From assembly GCA_026214975.1 (NCBI GenBank), contig JAOBSW010000059.1, positions 1-64,000 of the forward strand: a DNA stretch of 64,000 nt. The letters run 5' to 3'. The stretch's first letter is position 1. Every line of letters starts with the position of its first letter. The notes under the pieces were generated by a model, which made no database searches, was not told where the DNA came from, and saw only the letters and a program-made list of their open reading frames with translations. This DNA is from Gentiana macrophylla (taxonomy: Eukaryota; Streptophyta; Magnoliopsida; Gentianales; Gentianaceae). The position numbers and the translations under genes were made by a program. Shown here piece after piece: positions 1 through 11,155 of this stretch.

Positions 1-1173
1 CTTTGTGTTTTATTTTTTCTTTTTATTTATTTGTTCCTTTGTGTTTGCTTATTTTTCATCCGTATTTTTATTAAATTCCTTTATTTCAATAGATGTTGTG
101 GAAGAAAAAAATTAATATTAATATTTATGCAGTGGTTCATGTTATAAAATAAAAAAGATTTTTTGTAAAGTGTAAAAAATGTTTATGTAAATATTTATAA
201 CGTGATGATGTGGTAGTGTGAAAATGTTTATGATTGTGAAGAAAATATTTATAGAGAAAATATTTATAATCGATTATGACGTGTAGTCGTGAGAGGAAAT
301 TTGAAGAACTCCATGACTAAAGATGCTCTGATACAGAAACAAATCAAGACATCATTTTCATGTGACTGGCTACTAATTTGACTGCATGTTATGAATTGCA
401 TTCAGATATACATGTTGACGCAATCAGGCTAATATTCTACTTTGAGGTAGTTATAAACTTATAATTATGCAAAGGAGTTTCACTTACAAAATTATACAGG
501 GATTATCTTTTTACACAACATCTTATTACTCAAATAAATCGAATGCACGTTGATTATTAAAATTTAATTTTGAATTGAGCTTAAGTTTTTGACCCACGTC
601 TGAGTCTGAAAACTATTTCATACGTTGTCTTTCTCAATTAAATGAGACAAAATTCTATAATCTGCCAAAATTAGGTCGGAACAAATACGTGGAAAAATTT
701 ATTAAATAAATTGGAAAAAATATGTGTTAAGATATATAGATTGTTGTAAAAAACATCCAAATTATCTACATCAAGTATCAAAATATAATTAGTTTGGATT
801 TTTTCGCATTTATTAAGAAATTTAGTTAAATTTCTTATGTGTCAATAATTATGATTAAAAGACTAAAATGACCTTTCATTTGTAATATCTGAAAATAATA
901 AAAGTGGTTGAGTATCTGATAAACAAGGGGTATAATGAGAAAATGTAATAAATCACTTTATTGGTATTCTAAATGAAACTACATTTTAAGACAAAACCAA
1001 AAAATTAAATATTTACATTTTGAGACGGATATAGTATATTACAATTATTAGTTTACCCCACGAGAGTGGAGGTTGTCAAGAGTAAGGACAAATAGCTGGG
1101 AGAGCTTGTCTTTTCCCTAAAACCCGCGTCTTTCTCCGAGTTATGGTTGAAGCAAAGCTTCATTCAAGTTTTT
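1..1173. other. AT-rich non-coding flank
   Basis: Very AT-rich DNA with many stop codons in all frames. I see no ORF, terminal repeat or domain. It may be old, decayed repeat DNA. Confidence 0.6.
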
Positions 1174-1790
1174 GACCAGAATTGAAAAATCGAGGTTGTA
1201 TCAGACGCGACACTTCGCAAATCGGTGTCATTTTACCGGCGTGAAAAATAAGGTAAGCGTAAGGATCCTACGTTTAAACGTGAGGAAATTCTTTGTTCTT
1301 TTCACACAATACATTTATCTGTCAAAGAAAGTTGCAAATCATGCCTGAAATGTTTCATTTAGCTTTCTTGTGAGAAACACTAAATGTCATTTTGGAATTG
1401 TGAACAGCTTTGCTGCCATTTGATTTCTTCAAGAAAAGAAACCTTCATTTGGAAAACTGAGAAAAGTGCAGCTTTCCAGCAGATGTTGAATCCTGCTGCT
1501 GTATTTTCATTTTACCGAAGAAACATCTAACTCGTATTACTAGATGATGGATTAACTAAAGTTTTGATTGTGTTCTGGCAGTTCAATGGAGCTTGAAAAG
1601 TCAGAGTTTTTAATTGGCAATATTGTAATCAACGCTGTTGTTAGCGAGTTATTACATCACGCGATGAAGAATTTCCTTACGCTTAAACGTAGAGATCCTT
1701 ACGCTTACCTTATTTTTCACGTCGAAAAGCGTAGCGCGATTTGCGATTATCAAGTGATACACAACCCGATTTTTTGATTTCTGGTTTTGA
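1174..1790. repeat. Imperfect inverted repeat, foldback or MITE-like
   Basis: The arm at about 1174-1292 is the imperfect reverse complement of about 1668-1790. The best part is the run around AAGGTAAGCGTAAGGATC at 1250, which recurs inverted near 1690-1715. Similarity continues outward through a GATTTGCGA core and a TGATACA-type core. The spacer of about 375 bp has no convincing gene; a 69-codon ORF there is not supported. No clean target duplication was found, so the class (Mutator-like or foldback) is open. Confidence 0.6.
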
Positions 1791-2413
1791 CAGCAAAATA
1801 TCTTTACAAATTTTATTGAACAATAATCGAACACAACACCTTTTATTTATTTACTTACGTTGCCTTATAATTTAATACACGTTGTAATCAGAATTGTTTA
1901 GTATATTATTGAAATGTATCAATATAGAATGAGCAAATGAATGTAATTATATAGTCGAATTAAATAAAAGATTGGTAATCAGTGGTAATAAAAAAAAAAA
2001 TTCTTTTTCTCAATTGAAACACTAGTCTAGTAGTAATGAAATATATTAACATACAGTGACCAAACGTATGTAAATTATACAGTTGAATTAAATAAAAAAA
2101 ATTGAAAGACTATGATCTTTTTGCAATAATTGTACCTTGTAAAACTCATATGGATCACAATTCTAGCGAGAGCAGCTGTCAAGAAAGGTAGGGTTTGAGG
2201 GTTTTTTAATTTATTTTTTTGGGGTTAAAAAAAATGGTCCCGTCCCGTTTGCTGGAAAATGAGATGTTAAAAAACTAGATAGACTTTTCACGAGGGATGT
2301 CTATTTTTAGTTTTTTTTTTTTTTTTTTGAGGGTATCTATTTTTAGTTGTAAAGGGATAATTATTCATATGCTACCAGATTTACACATCCCCAGAAGCTT
2401 CATTGTCAATTTT
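1791..2413. other. AT-rich non-coding DNA
   Basis: Poly-A and poly-T runs and no ORF. Nothing recognisable. Confidence 0.5.
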
Positions 2414-2769
2414 TCTTGCCCCCTTTAATTAAGAAACATTACGGTACGTGTAACAATGATTTAGAGATTACAAAATGTGAATAATTTGACAAGCTTTTAA
2501 TATGTTTTACCGAAGATAACACTAGTATAAAAATAAAAATATTGGTATTGGGATTTGAACTTACATTTTAGAATTATGAGATCGAAAAAATCTTGCCCCT
2601 TTAATTAAGAAACATTACGGTACGTGTAACAATGATTTAGAGATTACAAAATGTGAATAATTTGACAAGCTTTTAATATGTTTTACCGAAGATAACACTA
2701 GTATAAAAATAAAAAATATTAGTATTGGGATTTGAAACTTACAACCTGCAAATTATGAGATCGAAAAGG
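2414..2769. repeat. 178-bp tandem duplication
   Basis: Two adjacent near-identical units, 2414-2591 and 2592-2769. Both begin at CTTGCCCC and run through ATTACGGTACGTGTAACA to GAGATCGAAAA. They differ by a few substitutions and single-base indels, so the duplication is fairly recent. No coding content. Confidence 0.9.
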
Positions 2770-3058
2770 TTTGTCTTAAACCACAGGATATAAGGTCTTT
2801 TGTTCAAAAAATACACATAACATACTAATATTAACACTACTACTAATACAATAATAAAAATTGGTGGGGGGCTTGAGAACATTTTGTGGGGCTTGAGACC
2901 ATTTGGGGGGGCTTGAGACCACCCTAATTATAAGGTGGTTCCGCCTACGATGCCGGATCTAAAATAATTTCTCACCGAGAAACAGAAATAAATTCAAAAA
3001 TCGAAAGTGTAGGAAATTATTAGTATTTTTATATATTTTTTAGCAAAAACCAAAACTA
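2770..3058. other. Non-coding DNA with a short G-rich triplication
   Basis: At 2864-2924 a unit close to GGGGCTTGAGACCATT occurs three times in tandem with runs of G. The rest is AT-rich and unassigned, up to the target site of the large gypsy element. Confidence 0.5.
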
Positions 3059-3063
3059 CCTCA

Positions 3064-3665
3064 TGATGATACAAATAATATCGCCACCATTTAAGTCAGG
3101 AAATAGCCTCGACCTCCATCGCCGAGGAAGGTCCACGACTACATCATCGGCGACGCCATATGATGCCAAGTCAAGGTCGCTGAGATCGACCTGCAGCAGA
3201 AGCGCCGTCACCGAGCTGGGGGCGGTCCGCGACTAGGTAAAAGGCGCCCAAAGCGGCCGCACAAGATTTGAGAGAAACTTGAGGAGCAAAGGCAAGACAA
3301 ACAATCTTTGGTGCCCTTGCGACCCCAAAGGATCGCCGCCAGATATTATATCCACTTTGCATTAGATACTTAATGTTTACTTAGCTATTAAGTATAATTA
3401 GTGACTAAGTCGCTTTACACACCGCCGATCTCTTACTTAGCTCTTAAGTTTACTCTTCCTATAAAAGGAAGTCTTGTGTAACCTAAATCATATATACATT
3501 CTAATCAAAGAACAGGCCAAAGTTCTGAAAAAACACTGCCTCTCTATCCCTCCTCCCATTGCCGCCGCATATCTCCGGCTAGTATACACGATCACCCCCC
3601 AAAATAAGCCAGATATCCACCACACAAACACCACTAAAACAACCGTGATGATTTATGCATCATCA
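3064..3665 (+). repeat. 5' LTR of the Tat/Retand element
   Basis: 602 bp, TG...CA ends. It aligns along its whole length with 15678-16283, with many substitutions and small indels. It carries a TATA box at 3460-3467. The target duplication CCTCA lies just outside at 3059-3063. Confidence 0.95.
3460..3467 (+). promoter_or_regulatory. LTR TATA box
   Basis: TATAAAAG in the context CTTCCTATAAAAGGAAG, about 200 bp before the LTR end. The identical context occurs in the 3' LTR at 16074-16081. It probably sets the start of the genomic transcript. Confidence 0.75.
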
Positions 3666-3667
3666 GT

Positions 3668-3686
3668 TGGCTCCGTTACGGGAATC
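3668..3686 (+). promoter_or_regulatory. Primer binding site, tRNA-Asp-like
   Basis: TGGCTCCGTTACGGGAATC begins two bases after the LTR. It resembles the TGGCGCCGTTGCCGG-type site, complementary to a tRNA 3' end (tRNA-Asp), that is common in Tat and Athila elements. It has a few mismatches. Confidence 0.6.
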
Positions 3687-4541
3687 ACCGAACAACACGC
3701 TGTTCGTTCCAAAGCAAAAAGTCATCTAAAATTGCTAACACGCATCAACTCGAAGGAATCTCTTGGTGATTTGGAAGCGTCCGGTTGTGTCCCCTCGTCT
3801 AAGTTTACGCCAAACAAGCGAGTCACACTTTCTAGGGTTATTACGCACAAATCATCATAGTGATGAAAGGAAGCAAAGGACGGTGACGCCCAAAACCCTC
3901 GCAAGCGGGGCATGCGACATCGGCTCATGGAGAGGCATAGGAGAAACACTTGACAATCTCCCCGCAGGAGAAGTGGTCGCAAAGAGGAACCCTAGCGCCA
4001 ATGACGCCGGAATGTCATAAACCAAAAGCTAAGTCGGAGGCCGTCGCAGCCGCTTTAGATGGGGCTCGCAAAGAGAGGCGAGGTCACAACAGAGAGCCAA
4101 AAGTCGACCCCCGAGACAAGACCAGGGTTTCAGGAGGATCCCGAGATCGCAGAAATGAGAAAATATGTGAGGTATGCAGAAACTATGTATCTAACTAACT
4201 CTTGTTTGGTGGCGAAGGGCCAGGCCCCAATGTCGATACGACCCCCAAATCCTCCCAGAAATGAAATCGCTCCCGCAGCCATAGATAAGGGTCGCCAGAT
4301 CCAGATCCACGAGATCGAGATAGAAGAAAGTGTACACTCCTCGGGTCGGAAGGGGCTGAGGAAAGAAATTGTCTAGAGCTCGGCTCTCCCAGATCGCGAT
4401 CATCGGAAAGAAAAGACCCTCGAAAAGGGATCAGCTTTTAAAAGGTTAGGTGAGAAGGACAAGGCCTCGGCCCCAAGTCGTCTCAGCCTTCCAAGGGGAG
4501 GGATACCCATCCGACAAGATAGAAATGCACAGGACGCTCGG
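3687..4541 (+). other. Leader of the Tat element, no clear gene
   Basis: GC-richer than the flanking genome and in keeping with element DNA. A few short overlapping ORFs of 80-128 codons lie here. One at 4059-4376 is charged and could be the upstream part of gag after frameshifts. No domain is recognisable, so none is called as a gene. Confidence 0.4.
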
Positions 4542-5575
4542 GTGATTATAAGGGAAAAAAGAGCTCGTCAGGAAGGATCGCAAGACTATGGGGAATCAGA
4601 GCGCAGGCTGGAACGCGCGGATACGCAGGCCCTGTCGCGACCCAGGTTCGACCCTATCTTGGCAGAACAGATGGAGATAATGAAAAAAGAGCTCGCAGAA
4701 TTAAAGAATTCAAGGCCCATCGAGAGAATCGCCCCAATCTCAGGGATCGATGTGCTAGCCAAAGGAATCACTGAAACATTACCCACCAGCAAAGAAAAGG
4801 TTAACTACCCCAGTTATAATTATTACAATGGAAATTCTTGCCCGAACGACTGGCTCACCGCCTTCCAGGGCCGCATCACCCTAGCAACTCAAAATAGGTC
4901 CGCCTGGTGCATCGCTTTAGTCGGTAGCATGCAGAACAGGGCTGCGTCCTGGATACGCGGGCTTCCCCGCGGCTCAGTTGAAAGTTGGGAGGATCTGTCG
5001 GAAAAGTTCGTCAAAGAATTTGAATCGGCGAGCAGACCCAAGAAAACCATTGAGGATCTATATGAGGTTCGCATGGGAGGACATGAGTCCGGAAAAGAGT
5101 ATTATGAGCGGTTCATCGTAATATATGATCGACAAGAAACATTCCGCATTTATGCATTCATAACATGTTTTTCACCTGGGATCGCTAAAGGTCCGATGAA
5201 GACAGAGTTTAACTCGCGCCTCCCAAAGCGGGACTCGGGAAATGTCGGAAAGGGCCGAATGATGGGAGTCGCCAAGCCCCATCCTCTGGGAGAGAAAAGT
5301 CTAAGACAGATCAGCTTACACAGAAAGAGGATCGCACCGATGATCGAAAGAAAGAAAAAGGGTCGAGATGCCAACCATGACCGTGAGGTAAAGAAACCAT
5401 ACAAATTCAGCGAGGATAATTTTACCCCGCTCAACACAAAGGCTTCTCGATATTGTTGAGATCCGCGAACATTTCGATAAACCCAAGCCCATGAGGGCGA
5501 CCCGGATTGATCATGATAAGTCAAAATCATCGTGACTATCACAAGGATCATGGTCATATCACGATGAATGCTTCA
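4542..5575 (+). pseudogene. Retrotransposon gag (capsid) remnant
   Basis: The open frame 4542-5459 (305 codons) encodes the retrotransposon gag domain that would form the particle shell. Typical features lie around residues 85-200: a tyrosine-rich entry (NYPSYNYYNG), a W-L-x-F motif, RAASWIRGLP, and W-EDLSEKFVKEF followed by RPKKTIEDLY. A stop at 5457 ends the frame. The downstream sequence still resembles gag up to about 5575, including a damaged zinc-knuckle region with Y-H-K-D-H-G-H in a shifted frame. The true start is uncertain because the upstream frame is broken; 4542 is simply the first in-frame ATG. It lies between the leader and the protease. Confidence 0.85.
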
Positions 5576-6758
5576 CCTTGAGACGGAAATAGAGGTTAAT
5601 CCGCGAGGACCAATGACTAAGTATAAACGAGATGGGAACACCGGTCCCGGTCAGAGAGGCGCCAACCCCGTCTCATCGAAGGAGGTTCAAGTAATTCATG
5701 GGAATATTCCCAGCAACAATCAGCTGAAATCCCAGATACATCAAATCAATACGCGCGGCTTTGAAAAGCAGATAGTGTTGGGAGAAAACGAGAAAGGAAT
5801 CCTGTTTACTAAAAGTGACTTGACCACAGTCGACGGCCCTATGGAAATACCCCTCATTCTGAAGGTCGGGGTAAACGACAAACACGGCGTCAACAGAGTA
5901 ATGGTCGACACCGGGGCCGGGCGCAACATCATCAATTTCGACTGTTTAAAACAGATTGGATTCGGAGAAGCCAAGTTAAAACCTTACCTTGGGGTGCTCG
6001 AGGGCTTTACCAATGATACGGTACGGGTCAAAGGCACCATCGACCTCAACATCACTCTTGGCGACTACGAACCCTGTCGAACTGCGGTAGTCACTTTCTT
6101 AGTTATCGATCTCCCCTCATACTATAACATGATTTTAGGGATTCCAGCTATGAGAAAATTTCAAATGGTGGCGTATGTTCCTCACCAAAGGGTCAAATTC
6201 CATATAGGGGATGAAATTGGGGTCGCCACCAGTCGACCCAAATATTTCCTCGAATATATGACCAAGAATAGGGTCGATTCCAAGCGACCCAGAGTAGAGG
6301 GTTTCAATATGGCCGCAGATCAGATCGCCACGGTAAAAGAGGTCCCGGAAGGAACAGTAGAGGTTGAAACATTACAAATCCGGGACGAGATGGACTTTAC
6401 CGCCGAGGACGAGCTGGTCGAGGTTATTATAAACGACAAACACCCTGATCAGAAAATTAAGATAGGGTCGCAAACAACCGAGAGAGAAAGGGAAGGGCTG
6501 ATCAAGCTTCTAAAAGAAAACTCAGACGCCTTCGCCTGGGAGGTAACCGATATGAGAGGTGTAGAGCCAGAGGTCGCCTTGCACTATCTGAGTATCGATC
6601 CCATCTTTCGGCCGATCCAACAAAGAGCGCGCCAATTCTCTACAAAAAAGGAAGTCGCAATAAAAATTGAGGTCAGAAAGCTTTTAGCAGCGGGCATAAT
6701 CAAGGAGCTTCAATATCCTACCTGGTTGGCAAACGTGGTAATGGTGAAAAAAACATAA
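5568..6758 (+). pseudogene. Aspartic protease and start of reverse transcriptase
   Basis: A 396-codon open frame. Residues of about 85-220 form a retropepsin-like protease, which would cut the Gag-Pol polyprotein. The catalytic motif V-D-T-G-A-G has its Asp codon at 5907-5909, and L-G-I-P-A follows as expected. From about residue 300 the frame continues into the connection and first part of the reverse transcriptase, with DAFAW, I-x-P-x-QQ-R-AR and a WLANVVMVKK stretch. The frame ends at an early stop after VKKT. The next residues expected for the family lie in another frame from about 6757, so a one-base frameshift separates this part from the rest of the enzyme. Confidence 0.88.
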
Positions 6759-6771
6759 TGGCAAGTGGCGG

Positions 6772-7392
6772 ATGTGCGTCGACTTCACCGATCTAAACAA
6801 AGCTTGCCCCAAAGATCCTTACGCGCTGCCCCGAATTGACAAAATGGTCGATGGGATCGTGAGTTTTGAAATGCTAAGTTTTCTAGATGCTTATTCGGGC
6901 TATCACCAAGTTAAGATGGCAAACGAGGACAAAGAGCTGACGGCCTTCAGGGCCGCCGGTGGACTATATTATTACGAGATGATGCCGTTTGGTCTAAAGA
7001 ACGCAGGTTCAACATATCAAAGGATGGTGAACAGAGTTTTTGGCACGCAAATAGGCAAGAACATGGAGGCTTACATTGATGATATGGTCGTGAAATCAAG
7101 TCGCCAGGATCACCTGGTGGACCTTCGCGAAACCTTCGCAAATATAAAGATTCACTCGATGAAGCTAAACCCCGCGAAATGCACTTTTGGGGTCCAGGCA
7201 GGGAAATTGGGCTTCATGGTAAGTCAAAGGGGGATCGAGGCAAATCCAGAGAAAATCGAGGCGCTGACGAACATGAGCGAGCCGACTAGCATTAAAAAGG
7301 TACAGAGGTTGAATGGAAGAGTGATAGCCCTGGGAAGGTTTATTTCAAAATCTGCAGAGAAGAGTCTACCCTTCTTCAAAATCCTGAAATGA
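6772..7392 (+). pseudogene. Reverse transcriptase core
   Basis: A 206-codon frame that continues the polymerase after the frameshift. It has M-C-V-D-F-T-D-L-N-K-A near the start, L-D-A-Y-S-G-Y-H-Q, the M-P-F-G-L-K-N-A block, and the catalytic Y-I-D-D at 7072-7083. KLNPAKCTFGV and GFMVS follow in the thumb region. This enzyme would copy the element RNA into DNA. A TGA at 7390-7392 interrupts a stretch that stays similar to the family in the same frame (F-S-W-T-E-E), so the reading is broken by stop and then by frameshifts. Confidence 0.92.
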
Positions 7393-7880
7393 AATAAAAC
7401 CTTTTCATGGACAGAGGAATGTTTAACAGGATTTCAAAGAACTCAAGGCCTACCTCTCGTGCCCGCCATTGCTGACTAGTCCAACGGTCGGAGATGTTTT
7501 GCTATTGTACCTAGCTGCCTCGGATAGGGCGTCGCAGTAGCACTTATCAAGGAGGAGGTACCTCGCAAAGCTGCATTTATTATGTTTCTAAGGCTTTAAG
7601 CCCGTAGAAAGTCGTTATTTTAATATCGAAAAGTTAGCCTACTGCGTTGTTATAGCTGCCCGAAAATTAAGGGCTTACTTTTCATCGCATTCAATTATAG
7701 TACTGTCAGACGCGCCGCTACGGCAGGTTCTCCACAAGCCAGACCTATCAGGTCGTTTGTTTCATTGGGCAATCGAGCTCACCGAATTCGACATCCGCTA
7801 TGAACCTCGAAAAGCTATCAAAGCTCAGGCATTGCCTGATTTTATCGCAGAAACAAGCTTCAACGAAGATATCTTAGAAC
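7393..7880 (+). pseudogene. RNase H domain adjoining the RT, frameshifted
   Basis: Family-like segments lie in changing frames. FKELKAY-L occurs near 7430-7460, a V-G-D-V-L-L-L-Y-L-A-A-S-D strand near 7490-7520, YFNIEKLAYC-V near 7615-7655, and FHWAIELTEFDI-RY-P-K near 7757-7805. This is the RNase H that degrades the RNA strand during reverse transcription. At least three frame changes and one stop are visible, so it is inactive. Confidence 0.8.
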
Positions 7881-7949
7881 AGACCGACGCGAAGCATTGC
7901 CCCGACAAAAGTACGCGCAGCCGACGAGCCTCGCCGCCAAGTCACTTTG

Positions 7950-8205
7950 TTGGCACCTCTATGTCGATGGCGCCGCAAACCTTAAAGGTTGCGGTGCGGG
8001 ATCATCTTGCTAGAGCCCGAACCTCGGAAGAAATTGAGAAGGCTCTAAGATTTAACTTCACCGCATCGAACAACCAAGCGGAATATGAGGCGGTCATCGC
8101 AGGACTTGAGCTCGCCAGGGCCATGAAAGTCGGTGCGGTGCAAGTTTTCGTGACTCGCAGATTGGTGGTCAATCAAGTGACCGGTCGTTCGGCATTCATT
8201 GCGTA
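7950..8205 (+). pseudogene. Second, archaeal-type RNase H domain
   Basis: W-H-L-Y-V-D-G-A opens the domain near 7950 in one frame. F-N-F-T-A-S-N-N-Q-A-E-Y-E-A, IAGLELA and LVVNQVTG follow in another frame at about 8050-8185. An extra archaeal-type RNase H between the first RNase H and integrase is characteristic of the Tat branch. A frame change lies near 8000, and an Arg has replaced the usual Ser/Asp-rich strand before LVVNQ. Confidence 0.8.
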
Positions 8206-8640
8206 AATCTTACAAAGTTTATTAACCTCGTTAGAAAACTCGAGAGCGACTCCAACATCGCAAATTTATCAACATCCCGCGAGAGGACAATCACAGAGCG
8301 ATTACTTGTCCAAACTAACTAGCGAGGATGAAATAAGCAACCCTCAATTATGGTGGAATATCCGCCGTGGCCCGCTATCAACATGGTGAAATAATGGACT
8401 TACGCCCACCGACCCTTGTTGGATTGATGTCATAAGTAGGCCTACATCGATTCCGGAAGCTCCCGAGATAATCCTAACGGCTAAAGCCCTAATCGGAAGA
8501 GCACGCCGATACATCGCCTTAAGCGACGTTTTATACCGACGATCGTTCTCCAAGCCCTTACTAAGGTGCGTGCGACTGAAGAAGTCGATGGAATCCTCAT
8601 GTAGCTACACGCGGGATATCGCGGCGGTTATCCACTAGCC
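8206..8640 (+). other. Decayed linker between RNase H and integrase
   Basis: This should encode the connection and the zinc-binding start of the integrase, but frames change every few dozen bases and no long frame survives. Confidence 0.45.
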
Positions 8641-9648
8641 GCACCCTTGCTCGAAGGTCTTGTTGGCGGATATTTCGGCGAAACTCACGAAGAGGACGCC
8701 ATGGCACACGCCCAGGAGCATGCGACGTGTCTCAAAAATTCATGGATATTCCTAGGCTGCCTTCAGTCGAGCAAAGCATCGTCGTCGCCGCATGGCCTTT
8801 CGACATGTGGGCCATCGACCTCATTGGGCCATTGAAAAAGGGCCGCTCCAGATGCGAGTACGTGGTGGTCACCGTTGACTATTTCGCCAAATGGATCGAG
8901 GCCAAAGCCTTGGTAAAAATCAACACCAGAGATATAATCTATTTTTTACTCGATCAAGTATGTACTAGATTCGGCGTTCCGAGAGTAATAGTATCAGACC
9001 ACGGACCTCAATTCAGAGAAGAGTTCGACACATTCTGTGGAGAGAATAACGTCAAGCATTGGCAATCGTCAGTATGCTATCCGCAAGGAAACGGTTAGGG
9101 TGAGAACGCAAACAAACAAGTACTGTGCGTGTTGAAAAAAAGTTTGGGCGAAAAGGCGGGTAAATGGCCAGACCACCTCCCCTCGGCCTTATGGGCGCTC
9201 AGAACATCGCGAAAAACAACTACAGGGGAAACTCCTTTTGCTTTGACCTATGGATCAGAGGCTATGGCCCCGGTAGAGATGGCCCTACCGAGTTTAAAGC
9301 GGTCGCCCATTTCGTTGAGACCGACAACTCGCTCACCAGGAGCTCGACCTCGATTTAGCGAAGGAGGGCGCAGATCGAAGCATATGGCCGTTTGCTCAAT
9401 TGCAAAACAGTCGCCAAACGTCACCATGACAAACACATTCGCGGTCATCACTTCGCCATCGAGATTATGTTTTGCGGACGAGACAAGCCACCGCCACGAG
9501 GCCAAAAAGGAAACTATCGGAAAAGTAGGAGAGGCTCAGGTGAGGATCTCTCGAATAGTCAAGAGGAGACGATGTGCTAAGTGATAACCAAGGTCGCGAG
9601 TACAACCGGCCTTGGCACGCGGACAATTTGAAAAAATATTATATGTAA
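8641..9648 (+). pseudogene. Integrase remnant
   Basis: Zinc-binding residues are only partly kept near 8690-8740. The catalytic core runs in one frame from 8727, with W-A-I-D-L-I-G-P (first Asp codon 8817-8819) and V-S-D-H-G-P-Q-F (second Asp codon 8997-8999). A TAG stop at 9096-9098 falls just before the Glu codon at 9102-9104, which is followed by N-A-N-K. WALRTSRKTTTGETPF-L-YG-EA-P-E follows at 9180-9290. The C-terminal end, with R-P-W-H-A-D-N-L-K-K-Y-Y, reaches a stop at 9646-9648. This enzyme would insert the cDNA into the genome. Stops and frameshifts make it inactive. Confidence 0.9.
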
Positions 9649-10016
9649 AATGTACATCTGCTACGTACGAGCAGATCATGCGGAGAATGAAATCAAAATA
9701 AAGGAACACCTTCATTCAAGAAAGGGAATACAATCATCTCTAGCAAACCTGCAGCCTACAACGCCCTTCGATTTAACCAAAAAGAATGGGGCCGCCAAAA
9801 AAACTACATACAAGGCCTTTTCACATAATCAAAGCGAACCTCCACGATCCGATGAGTGCCTCGGCACCCTAGCTAAACTACACAACCTAGCTATCAACGG
9901 CAAATGGGATACGACGATCTCGATCCATTGAAACTGCAAAGTCAACTGCCTCACGATGAATCAAGATCCCCAATCAATGTCAACCTGGGGTCGCGAATAG
10001 CATGCAAAGAAGAGCC
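9649..10016 (+). other. Spacer after pol, no gene seen
   Basis: Short ORFs only. It separates the end of pol from the convergent antisense ORF. Confidence 0.4.
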
Positions 10017-10406
10017 TCACCTCATTAATGACCTCGGGATCCATGGTCGGAAGGCGCGTGAGTTAATAAACCTTTTCCACTCACGGTTGCTGCGAGATAA
10101 GTCGGATGGAGGTCCTAGTGCACGAGGCCGTTCGGAATCTGGGAAAAGCTCGCGTATGGCTCGGCGTAAGCGAGCTTGTTTACTTGACTCACCGCCAAGA
10201 TTCCAAGTGACCTCATAGTGGGATGAAGGATCGATAGTAGGTATACCGAGGGCACCATTGATAACTTCTGGCGTAAAGGTGACCGCAACACCGCGAAGAG
10301 TAACACAGCTAACTACCCCTTCGGAGGAAACTTCAGATAAAATGGAGTAAAACTCCCTCACCATTGTAAAATTGGAAATCGAGGGTGGCGAGACAAAATC
10401 GCCCAC
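10017..10406 (-). pseudogene. Antisense ORF with a plant transposon-protein domain
   Basis: A 129-codon frame antisense to pol. It contains V-R-E-F-Y, a T-L-R-G-V-A-V strand and F-T-P-E-V-I-N. The same order occurs in the large ORF at 61504-62502 (V-R-E-F-Y-A, V-V-R-G-V, F-T-P-E-V-I-N). This matches the uncharacterised 'putative plant transposon protein' domain found in Tat and Athila elements; its function is unknown. The frame stops early after about 130 residues. An overlapping frame at 10358-10549 on the same strand suggests the N-terminal part is shifted. A TATA box lies upstream at 10668-10675. Confidence 0.75.
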
Positions 10407-10667
10407 CCAGAGAGCGCATGATGAATGAGAGCCATCACCTCAACCTTGCTCTCATTTAAACCCTCTCCTTGCAAACTTAACCACATCAAAATAAATGCTG
10501 AATGATCTTTGGCAACACGAGAAGCGAAGAAAGAAAGGAGATACATCACGTATTGGACGGGCTTTAAACATTCGTGACTTTGCCCTCCGGCATTTAAAAA
10601 GACATGGCTCTCACAACAAAGATTTATGCAAAAAGGAAGTGAAAATGAAGTTAGCCTGACCTCCTCC

Positions 10668-10675
10668 TTTTATAG
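10668..10675 (-). promoter_or_regulatory. Possible antisense TATA box
   Basis: The minus strand reads CTATAAAAGGAGG here, about 260 bp before the ATG at 10406 of the antisense ORF. The sequence fits a plant TATA box, but start of transcription is inferred only. Confidence 0.5.
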
Positions 10676-10907
10676 CAAAGGTTAGCCAAAGGAACGACCA
10701 CGATCAACAAGATCCTACGGTCACCTTCATGCGGTTTATCCAAATTTGAAATTCAAAAGGCGCTTTTAATGTCCGTCGCTTATTAGCACGAGATTTTAGG
10801 CCACCTTGACCACGCTCATACCGCCGGTGAGTCATCAAATCGTTCAAATCCTGGATTTCCGCACACACGGCAATCGAAAGTTTAATTGATCAATCGGTTC
10901 TTTCCTA

Positions 10908-10947
10908 AAGTTTTAAGCGAACACCTATCCCGCTTAAAACTTGGGGG
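10908..10947 (+). other. Stem-loop abutting a polypurine-type run
   Basis: AAGTTTTAAGCG at 10908-10919 pairs perfectly with CGCTTAAAACTT at 10931-10942. GGGGG at 10943-10947 follows at once. The run resembles the real polypurine tract of this element. Confidence 0.7.
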
Positions 10948-10994
10948 CCGAGCCTAAAAATTCAAAATGTCAACAAACAAAACAAAGTACAGCT

Positions 10995-11012
10995 CTGCTT
11001 CAAAGCAGGGGG
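10995..11012 (+). other. Stem-loop abutting a polypurine-type run
   Basis: CTGCTT at 10995-11000 pairs with AAGCAG at 11003-11008, and the last G begins a GGGGG run at 11008-11012, followed by CC. The loop is tight, so in practice the inner pair would open. Confidence 0.6.
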
Positions 11013-11110
11013 CCGATTAAGATTTAGAGTAAGATTTAGAAAGCGTCGCCGAATATTATTTACAACAAGTCCGAGATCGACTGTGAAGTTGTATGGACGA
11101 ACGACGACGG

Positions 11111-11155
11111 CTTGTTTTGCTCAAATCCTTCGAGCCCTGCACAAAACAAGGGGGG
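11111..11155 (+). other. Stem-loop abutting a polypurine-type run
   Basis: CTTGTTTTG at 11111-11119 pairs perfectly with CAAAACAAG at 11142-11150, which leads straight into a G run at 11150-11155 and then ATGGGG. Confidence 0.7.

Noticed and set aside
3171..3362. 63-codon ORF in the 5' LTR
   Set aside because: Chance frame in LTR sequence that is shifted in the other LTR.
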